Source of the DNA: Candidatus Mediterraneibacter colneyensis
Lineage (GTDB): Bacteria; Bacillota; Clostridia; Lachnospirales; Lachnospiraceae
Length of the DNA: 11,047 bases
Direction of reading: 5' to 3'
NCBI GenBank assembly: GCA_019114745.1
Contig: DXEY01000159.1
Location: forward strand, 1 to 11,047
Made by a program: the position numbers and the translations under genes. The notes beneath the pieces were generated by a model. It saw nothing but the letters and a program-made list of their open reading frames with translations, did not search any database and was not told where the DNA came from. This document shows, piece by piece, positions 1-4,832 of the stretch (position 1 is the stretch's first letter; each line of letters opens with the position of its first letter).

Positions 1-50
1 TTTACTGTATTGTTTAATGTCTGTGTATTCAATGTCTTGATGTGTTTCAT
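1..50 (-). CDS. scfA: SCIFF ranthipeptide precursor, N-terminal part (cut by window edge)
   Basis: Only the first 16 codons are present; the gene runs off the left edge. The start ATG is at 50-48, with AGGAGG at 63-58 and a 7-nt spacer. The visible peptide is MKHIKTLNTQTLNNTV. This matches the conserved leader of SCIFF precursors (six cysteines in forty-five residues), which typically begin MKH-[IV]-KT-[LV]-NT. In this family the core carries six Cys and is modified by the radical SAM/SPASM maturase ScfB, which makes thioether links. Neither the Cys core nor scfB lies within the window, so the call rests on the leader, the strong RBS, the dedicated promoter and the adjacent TIGR04086-type membrane gene. 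The frame is too short to appear as an ordinary ORF. The family call is fairly secure; the function of mature SCIFF is not established. Confidence 0.82.
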   Translation of the reverse strand, partial: MKHIKTLNTQTLNNTV

Positions 51-90
51 GTTGTTTCCTCCTACTCTTCTGCAATCTTATGCTCGTAAC

Positions 91-119
91 ATTATAGCAT
101 ATGGGACGAGGTTTTTAAA
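91..119 (-). promoter_or_regulatory. Sigma-A-type promoter of scfA
   Basis: On the minus strand, TTTAAA (119-114) is followed by a 17-bp spacer and a perfect TATAAT (96-91). A TG one base before the hexamer makes it an extended -10. The -35 starts 9 bp past the stop codon of the upstream TIGR04086-type gene. scfA can therefore be transcribed independently, with a leader of about 35 nt before its ATG. No terminator hairpin separates the two genes, so read-through is also possible. Confidence 0.75.
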
Positions 120-127
120 GTACTTTT

Positions 128-514
128 TTACGATATCATCCCTCCCAGCATCCCGCCTCCCGCGCACAGCAGTAATGTAACCGCAATACCTGAGAGATCA
201 CTCTGCAGCGAATGGTATACTCCCAGAGAGATCAGAAGCAGCAGGATAAAATAGACCACTCCTGTCAGGAGTCCCCACAGAAACTTTTTCACCCCTGTCA
301 GCTTTCCGATCACAAATCCGCCGGAAAACGTGGAGATCACGTAGGTCAGCAGGATCCCTGCATTTACATTGTCTTCACTGAGCCCCGCCTTATAGAGCAG
401 CAGGGTCAGGATCAGGAGCAGGATCCCTGTCACAACATAGGCGCACAAAAGCGCCTTTACAATATCGAGGGCTCTCTGCTGCGCCCCCTGCTTCTGGCTG
501 GCTTTTTTCTCCAT
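128..514 (-). CDS. Four-TM membrane protein, TIGR04086 family
   Basis: This is a small integral membrane protein of 128 aa from the chosen start. Four hydrophobic segments follow a short charged Lys/Gln-rich N-terminus, and the C-terminus is glycine-rich (AGGGMLGGM). Size and topology match the TIGR04086 putative membrane protein family of Firmicutes, whose biochemical role is unknown. From memory, members often sit beside the SCIFF genes or yajC/secDF in clostridia, which fits scfA starting 78 bp downstream here. The start at 514 is preferred because GGGAGG lies 6 nt upstream and the product then has the usual family length. An upstream ATG at 559 with AGAAGGA 7 nt before it would add 15 basic, Arg-rich residues and cannot be excluded. 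The gap to spoVT upstream is 113 bp. Identification is good; function is unassigned. Confidence 0.8.
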   Translation of the reverse strand: MEKKASQKQGAQQRALDIVKALLCAYVVTGILLLILTLLLYKAGLSEDNVNAGILLTYVISTFSGGFVIGKLTGVKKFLWGLLTGVVYFILLLLISLGVYHSLQSDLSGIAVTLLLCAGGGMLGGMIS

Positions 515-578
515 TTTCTTCCTCCCGAAACCAAACACAGTCCGCCGCCGCAGCGGCATCAATTTGTCCTTCTGATAT

Positions 579-608
579 ATCCTATGTTTGTCCGGTGAGG
601 TTTATGAC
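579..608 (-). promoter_or_regulatory. Possible sporulation-type (sigma-E-like) promoter for the membrane protein gene
   Basis: On the minus strand, GTCATAAA (608-601) is followed by 14 bp and CATAGGAT (586-579). This resembles mother-cell sigma-E promoters, with a TCATA-type -35 and a CATA-start -10. The start site would fall near 572, downstream of the AGAAGGA site but upstream of the GGGAGG site, so it would favour the start at 514. It is a motif-level suggestion only. No good sigma-A promoter was seen in this gap, and read-through from spoVT is the simpler alternative. Confidence 0.22.
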
Positions 609-627
609 AGGAAACGTGCCGGCTAAA

Positions 628-1170
628 CTATCCCATCTGCCTTCCCAGAAAGTCAGCCGCACTGCTGGCAACGCGCTGTTCCACTTCCCCGAATTTTTTC
701 TTCTGATCTTTATTGAGCAGTACGACAGAGCCGATGACATCTCCCTCACTGATAATCGGGCAGATCGCCTCATCGCGGAACTCCTGCATATCCGGTATGA
801 CTCTGATATAGGAAGAATCCCCGCTATCAGCCAGGATCTGCCCCCGTTCCTTCAGCAGACGGTCCAGTTCTTTCCCGATAAACTGATCCTGAAGTTCCTT
901 CTTCCCGCTGCCGGAAGCCGCCACTACCTGATCGGTGTCCGTGATGCAGACCGTACATCCCAGGGTCTGGGAGAGACTCTCGGCATAGAGCCGGGCAAGA
1001 GTGCCGAGTTCTCCGATCGGAGAATACTTTTTCAGGATAATCTCCCCCTCCCGGTCGGTAAATATCTCCAGCGGATCCCCTTCCCGGATGCGGAGCGTTC
1101 TCCTGATCTCTTTCGGGATGACGACACGCCCCAGATCGTCGATCCGTCTCACTATCCCTGTCGCTTTCAT
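628..1170 (-). CDS. spoVT: Stage V sporulation protein T, AbrB-type transcription regulator
   Basis: This is a 180-aa DNA-binding regulator of spore development. In Bacillus, SpoVT modulates sigma-G-dependent genes in the forespore; clostridial homologues also affect spore maturation. Residues 1 to about 50 form the SpoVT/AbrB swapped-hairpin domain, with the hallmark start MKATGIVRRIDDLGRVVIPKEIRRTLRI and EIFTDREGEIILKKY. Residues from about 56 onward form the GAF-like C-terminal domain seen in SpoVT but not in short AbrB proteins. The length matches the B. subtilis protein (178 aa). The ATG at 1170 has GGAGG upstream, about 9 nt away. That ribosome site sits inside an 18-bp inverted repeat, which may control translation. 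The gene lies between a phosphate transporter and the TIGR04086/scfA genes, all in the same direction. Confidence 0.95.
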   Translation of the reverse strand: MKATGIVRRIDDLGRVVIPKEIRRTLRIREGDPLEIFTDREGEIILKKYSPIGELGTLARLYAESLSQTLGCTVCITDTDQVVAASGSGKKELQDQFIGKELDRLLKERGQILADSGDSSYIRVIPDMQEFRDEAICPIISEGDVIGSVVLLNKDQKKKFGEVEQRVASSAADFLGRQMG

Positions 1171-1174
1171 ACAA

Positions 1175-1254
1175 AAATTCCTCCGTTTTACAAATATCTA
1201 CATAAACTTCTCTTTTCTGTCAGTAATTGTAGTATCTGTAAAACAGAGGAATTT
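1175..1254 (-). repeat. 18-bp inverted repeat enclosing the spoVT promoter region and its RBS
   Basis: The outer arm (1254-1237) reads AAATTCCTCTGTTTTACA and the inner arm (1192-1175) reads TGTAAAACGGAGGAATTT on the minus strand. The only imperfect pair is T at 1245 against G at 1184, which is a G-U wobble in RNA, so the transcript could form an uninterrupted 18-bp stem with a 44-nt loop. Three further pairs are possible after one mismatch. The inner arm includes the GGAGG of spoVT, and CCTCTG in the outer arm acts as its anti-SD. The repeat begins 6 bp after the phosphate transporter stop codon. It could be an RBS-masking hairpin on read-through mRNA, a protein-binding site, or a weak terminator (a short U run follows). 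Confidence 0.7.
1195..1223 (-). promoter_or_regulatory. Candidate spoVT promoter in the loop of the inverted repeat
   Basis: On the minus strand, CTGACA (1223-1218, 5 of 6 matches to TTGACA) is followed by a 17-bp spacer and TAGATA (1200-1195, 3 of 6). The start would be near 1188, inside the RBS-containing arm. A transcript from here would lack the outer arm and keep the ribosome site open. The -10 is weak. A match to a forespore sigma-G promoter was looked for and not found. Confidence 0.33.
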
Positions 1255-1259
1255 ATTCA

Positions 1260-2888
1260 TTAACTCATTTCTCTGTACTGTTCGGCAATATTGAGGACAT
1301 GATCCCCCATACGTTCAAAATCCGTCAGGACTTCGGAAAATACAATGCCGCTCTGCGGTTTGCATTTACCTTTTTTCAGTCTCTGCATCTGCTTTTTGAA
1401 GTATTTATCACGCATGTCGTCTGTTTTCTGTTCCATAACGACCGCCTGCCCGAGCACCTGCTCGGCTTTTGCCGGATCTACGTTTTTGATATTTTCAATG
1501 GAAGCAATGCACTGCTTTTTCATTTCTTCCAGCTCTGAGAGCACATTTTCGGAAAAGCTCAGATCCCATTTTTTCATATCATCCGCATACTCCGCAATAT
1601 TCGTCGCATGATCCCCGATCCGCTCCAGGTTGCTGATGATCGCGTAATAGCCGTTGATCTTCCGGGAGTCATCCGCGTTCATCTCACCTGACATGAGTGA
1701 GACAATATATTCGGAGATCCCTTTGTTCAGATAGTCGATATACTCTTCTCTCTCTTCAACCTTCCTGCGCGACTTTTCATCATATTTTATCAGTGTGTTG
1801 AATGCATCTTCTATATTCTTCGATACCATACCGAGCATTCTCTCAACTTCTTCCTTCACCTGTGTGACGGCGATCGCACTGTTACCCACAGCGTAGGAAG
1901 AGTCAAACGGGCGGATATACCGCAGACACAGATCTTCGTCGTCCTCTTTCCTGCTGTCCGGAAGGATATTCTCCGCTGCTCTTGCCATGTATGTTCCGAA
2001 CGGCAGCAGGATCAGCGTTGTGACAACGTTAAAGATCGTATGCGCATTTGCAATCTGCGCCACCGGATCGTCCGGGGTGAAAGATTCCACAAGGGATACA
2101 TACGGCGTCACCATACAGATAATCGTAAAGATCGTCGTTCCGATGATATTAAACATCAGATGGATGATCGTGGTGCGCCTTGCATTTACTTTCGTCCCGA
2201 TAGATGCAAGGACTGCAGTAATACACGTTCCGATATTCTGTCCGAAGAGCACATAAACCGCACTGGAGAGCGGGATCATACCCGTTGCCGCCAGCGCCTG
2301 CAGGATGCCGACAGATGCGGATGATGACTGGATGACCGCCGTAAACAGCGCTCCTACAAGGATGCCGATCAGCGGATTGCTGAACTGTGTCATCAGGTTG
2401 ATAAACGTCTCGGATTCCCTGAGCGGTTCCATCGCCGCGCCCATCATATCCATACCGATAAAAAGGATGCCAAGACCGGCAATGATGCTGCTGATGTGGT
2501 GCACCTTCTCACTCTTCGAGAACATGATCGCGCCCACACCCAGGATTGCAAACAGAGGTGCGATCGCGCCGATATCCAGGGCGATCAGCTGGCCGGTGAT
2601 CGTGGTACCGATGTTTGCTCCCATTATGATCCATACCGCCTGCTGCAGTGTCATAAGACCGGAATTTACAAATCCTACGACCATGACTGTGGTCGCGGAA
2701 GAAGACTGTATGACCGCTGTGATCACAGCTCCCACTACAACGCCTTTGATCCGGTTGGAAGTCAGCTTCTCAAGGATTGATTTCATCTTGTTTCCTGCCG
2801 CTGCCTCAAGGCCGTTGCTCATCATCTGCATTCCATACAGGAACAGCGCCAGGCCGCCAAACAAAGAAAGTATATCTGTTATTCCCAT
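1260..2888 (-). CDS. Na+/phosphate cotransporter with C-terminal PhoU domain
   Basis: This is a 542-aa inner-membrane transporter of the Na/Pi-cotransporter (PNaS, NptA/YjbB-like) family, which moves inorganic phosphate coupled to sodium. The two inverted family repeats are visible. Repeat 1 has QSSSATTVMV at residues 61-70 followed by GANIGTTITG (90-99). Repeat 2 has QSSSASVGIL at 187-196 followed by GQNIGTCITA (216-225). After the membrane region (to about residue 305), residues from about 335 to 540 form a cytoplasmic helical PhoU-like domain, ending with the GDHVLNIAE motif. The ATG at 2888 is preceded by AAAGGAG with a 9-nt spacer. The divergent promoter region holds PHO-box-like repeats next to a TTGACA -35, consistent with phosphate control. 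spoVT follows 89 bp downstream in the same direction. Confidence 0.93.
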   Translation of the reverse strand: MGITDILSLFGGLALFLYGMQMMSNGLEAAAGNKMKSILEKLTSNRIKGVVVGAVITAVIQSSSATTVMVVGFVNSGLMTLQQAVWIIMGANIGTTITGQLIALDIGAIAPLFAILGVGAIMFSKSEKVHHISSIIAGLGILFIGMDMMGAAMEPLRESETFINLMTQFSNPLIGILVGALFTAVIQSSSASVGILQALAATGMIPLSSAVYVLFGQNIGTCITAVLASIGTKVNARRTTIIHLMFNIIGTTIFTIICMVTPYVSLVESFTPDDPVAQIANAHTIFNVVTTLILLPFGTYMARAAENILPDSRKEDDEDLCLRYIRPFDSSYAVGNSAIAVTQVKEEVERMLGMVSKNIEDAFNTLIKYDEKSRRKVEEREEYIDYLNKGISEYIVSLMSGEMNADDSRKINGYYAIISNLERIGDHATNIAEYADDMKKWDLSFSENVLSELEEMKKQCIASIENIKNVDPAKAEQVLGQAVVMEQKTDDMRDKYFKKQMQRLKKGKCKPQSGIVFSEVLTDFERMGDHVLNIAEQYREMS

Positions 2889-2984
2889 TCCTTTTTTCTC
2901 CTTTGCGAACTATCTTAATTGTCAGTATGTAATTGTCTTTTGATGTCTGTTTCTTTCTGCCGCATACATCTGCGCGCTAGTTTA

Positions 2985-3014
2985 AAAGTAACATGCAGTA
3001 TTATGACATGTCAA
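2985..3014 (-). promoter_or_regulatory. Candidate promoter of the phosphate cotransporter gene
   Basis: On the minus strand, a perfect TTGACA (3014-3009) is followed by an 18-bp spacer and TACTTT (2990-2985). A TG one base before the latter makes an extended -10 (TGT-TACTTT). The -35 lies within a 10-bp perfect palindrome, TGACATGTCA (3004-3013). The nearest PHO-like repeat ends 8 bp upstream of the -35. The mRNA leader would be about 90 nt. The weak -10 would be consistent with a promoter that needs an activator. Confidence 0.5.
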
Positions 3015-3021
3015 CGATTAT

Positions 3022-3070
3022 TTTACATATTCTTAATATAATTTTACCCTTTCTTTACCTGCTCTTAACA
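3022..3070 (+). promoter_or_regulatory. PHO-box-like tandem repeats
   Basis: Five hexamers related to TT(A/T)ACA occur on the plus strand: TTTACA at 3022, TTAATA at 3033, TTTACC at 3043, TTTACC at 3054 and TTAACA at 3065. The spacings are 11, 10, 11 and 11 bp, about one helical turn each. Firmicute PhoP binds TT(A/C/T)A(C/T)A-type repeats separated by about 5 bp, which is this pattern. The array lies just upstream of the cotransporter -35 and 31 bp upstream of the pduL -35. Its orientation reads towards pduL, so which gene it serves is not decided by sequence alone. Confidence 0.5.
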
Positions 3071-3101
3071 GCCTGGCCGGACGGCATCCGCAAATCCATT
3101 A

Positions 3102-3130
3102 TTGAAAAGGGACTTTTATTCTGCTAATAT
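3102..3130 (+). promoter_or_regulatory. Sigma-A-type promoter of the pduL-AEC pair
   Basis: TTGAAA (3102-3107, 5 of 6) is followed by a 17-bp spacer and TAATAT (3125-3130, 4 of 6). A TG at 3122-3123 gives an extended -10. The predicted start near 3137 leaves a leader of about 20 nt before the ATG. The -10 is overlapped by a short palindrome, CTAATA-TT-TATTAG (3124-3137), which could serve as an operator. Confidence 0.65.
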
Positions 3131-3157
3131 TTATTAGGAAAAGGAGTGAAGTGACAG

Positions 3158-3799
3158 ATGAGCCTTAAGATACCGATCGAGACCTCCGCCCGCCATATCC
3201 ATATTACGCAGAAAGATTTTGAAGCCTTATTCGGGACGGGCGCAAAACCTACATTTGTAAAAGAACTGAGCCAGCCGGGCCAGTATGCGTGCCGGGAGCG
3301 GCTCACTGTCGCCGGCCCGAAGGGACGGTTTGAAAAAGTAGTGATCCTTGGTCCATGCCGTAAGGAGACCCAGGTGGAGATTTCTGTCACAGACGCACGC
3401 CGTCTCGGTATTAAAAGCGTAATCCGGCAGTCCGGCGATATCGAAGGCACACCCGGATGCACCCTGATCGGTCCTGCGGGAAAGATCGAACTCGACAAAG
3501 GGGTCATTGTAGCCAAACGCCATATCCATATGACTCCCGTTGACGCCCTGCGGGCTCATGTGAAAGATAATGATATCGTATTCGTGATCACAACGAGCTA
3601 CGAGCGTTCCCTGATCTTCTCCGATGTTGTAGTGCGCGTCAGCCCCTCCTTCTCACTTGCCATGCATGTTGATACAGATGAGGCAAACGCATTCGCAAAC
3701 GAAGACAACCCGACTGGTGTGATCCTGAAATTATTTAACGGTCACACGTACAGCCTGCAGACATGGGCTGACGAACTTGAAGCCGGTATCCACCGGTAA
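3158..3799 (+). CDS. pduL: PduL-type phosphate acyltransferase (phosphotransacylase)
   Basis: This 213-aa enzyme converts acyl-CoA plus phosphate to acyl-phosphate plus CoA (acetyl- or propanoyl-CoA), feeding ATP formation by an acyl kinase. It is a two-zinc enzyme unrelated to Pta. The two PduL repeats are visible: SARHIHIT at residues 10-17 (H13, H15) and AKRHIHMTP at 119-127 (H122, H124). GPCRKETQVEIS (65-76) and MHVDTDEANA (169-178, H170) also match family motifs. It begins directly with the first barrel and lacks the N-terminal extension that targets PduL into microcompartments, and no shell genes are nearby. It is therefore probably a cytosolic, general phosphotransacetylase. The ATG at 3158 has AAAGGAG upstream with a rather long 11-nt spacer. 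It is followed 50 bp downstream by an AEC carrier in the same direction; no acetate kinase gene is visible. Confidence 0.93.
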   Translation: MSLKIPIETSARHIHITQKDFEALFGTGAKPTFVKELSQPGQYACRERLTVAGPKGRFEKVVILGPCRKETQVEISVTDARRLGIKSVIRQSGDIEGTPGCTLIGPAGKIELDKGVIVAKRHIHMTPVDALRAHVKDNDIVFVITTSYERSLIFSDVVVRVSPSFSLAMHVDTDEANAFANEDNPTGVILKLFNGHTYSLQTWADELEAGIHR

Positions 3800-3849
3800 T
3801 ATTATTTCCACGATAAGCTATACTAAACAGAAAACGGAGTACTTAAACT

Positions 3850-4767
3850 ATGTTTATCCTTATTTTTGAGCAGCTTGTAAAAATGTTTTTTATCATGGCG
3901 CTCGCATTCATATGTTACCGGATCGGCCTGGTGAACCAGGACGGAAACAAAACCGTTTCTAACCTTCTTCTCCTTGTCGTCAATCCGATCCTTATCATCA
4001 CAGCTTACCAGACAGATTATGACCCCGAGTTAGTGCGGGGACTTTTTCTGTCTTTTATCGCAGCGGCAGTATGCCATCTCATCGGCATCGTCCTGTCAAC
4101 AGTTCTCGTCCGTCCCGGAAGCGGAGACGATTACTCCATTGACCGCTACAACGCAATGTATTCAAACTGCGGCTTTATCGGGATTCCTCTGATCGGGAGC
4201 GTACTCGGCAGCAGCGGTATCTTTTTCCTCACCGCATTTATGGCGATGTTCAATCTCTTCTCATGGACACATGGAGTAATTCTCATGGAAAAGAAGTGTT
4301 CTCTGAAGAGCCTGAAGGAAGGTCTTCTCTCGCCGACCTTCCTGGCAACGATCGTTGCTATCCTTCTGTTTTTCATCCGGATCAGAATACCCGAAGTGCT
4401 TCTGGATTCCATGAATTATATCGCGGATATGAATACGCCGCTCGCCATGATGGTTGCCGGGTTCTCGGTAGCTCAGGCAAATATCGGAAGAATGTGCCGC
4501 AATCTCCGTCTGTATTATGTAGCGGCGATCAAGCTGATCATCCTTCCCCTGTGCTGTATCCCCATACTCCTGCTCCTTCCGCTGTCAAGTGAAGTAGCAA
4601 TGACGACACTCATCGCCGCTGCCTGCCCGTCAGCCACCGCAGGCATCATGATGGCGATCCGTTATAACCAGAATTACACTTATGCTTCAGAGGCATTTTC
4701 ATTGTCCACCCTTCTATCAGTGCTGACGCTTCCGCTTGTTGTGCTTATTGCAGAGCAGGTACTGTAA
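3850..4767 (+). CDS. AEC-family (auxin efflux carrier type) transporter
   Basis: This is a 305-aa integral membrane protein with about ten hydrophobic helices in two halves. The halves are separated by a short polar stretch near residues 147-155 (MEKKCSLKSLKEG). NPILIITAY near residue 45, YSNCGFIGIPL (residues 99-109) and ACPSATAGIMMA in the second half are typical of the Mem_trans/AEC family. Bacterial members carry small organic anions such as malate or malonate; the substrate here cannot be read from sequence. Start ATG 3850 has ACGGAG upstream with a 10-nt spacer. It lies 50 bp after pduL with no terminator between, so the two are probably co-transcribed. That would suggest a substrate linked to acyl-phosphate or organic acid metabolism, but this is inference. 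Confidence 0.88.
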   Translation: MFILIFEQLVKMFFIMALAFICYRIGLVNQDGNKTVSNLLLLVVNPILIITAYQTDYDPELVRGLFLSFIAAAVCHLIGIVLSTVLVRPGSGDDYSIDRYNAMYSNCGFIGIPLIGSVLGSSGIFFLTAFMAMFNLFSWTHGVILMEKKCSLKSLKEGLLSPTFLATIVAILLFFIRIRIPEVLLDSMNYIADMNTPLAMMVAGFSVAQANIGRMCRNLRLYYVAAIKLIILPLCCIPILLLLPLSSEVAMTTLIAAACPSATAGIMMAIRYNQNYTYASEAFSLSTLLSVLTLPLVVLIAEQVL

Positions 4768-4785
4768 AAAGGGACAGGGCAAAAC

Positions 4786-4832
4786 TTGATTGGGGACGTA
4801 GTAAAATCGAATTTTACTACGTCCCCAATCAA
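4786..4832. repeat. Perfect 22-bp inverted repeat, REP-like palindrome between convergent genes
   Basis: The left arm 4786-4807 and right arm 4811-4832 are perfect reverse complements around the 3-nt loop CGA. The stem core is GGGGACGTAGTAAAAT. It ends exactly one base before the stop codon of the ABC permease on the minus strand and starts 18 bp after the AEC stop. Neither side has a proper run of Ts just outside the stem, so it is not a textbook intrinsic terminator. It would still form a strong hairpin in both transcripts and may end or protect them. The GGGGACG...CGTCCCC form and a related GGGACAGGGC just before it (4771-4780) suggest a dispersed palindromic repeat. Confidence 0.85.

Noticed and set aside
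595..1263. 222-codon plus-strand frame opposite spoVT
   Set aside because: It overlaps the clearly real spoVT on the other strand, its protein has no recognisable domain, and no good RBS context supports it. It is a shadow frame.
2305..2943. 212-codon plus-strand frame opposite the phosphate cotransporter
   Set aside because: It is the mirror of conserved membrane-helix codons; the cotransporter on the minus strand shows both family repeats and the PhoU domain.
4786..4832. Canonical bidirectional intrinsic terminator
   Set aside because: The stem is strong, but no run of Ts follows it directly on either strand, so I list it as a palindromic repeat that may also end transcripts.
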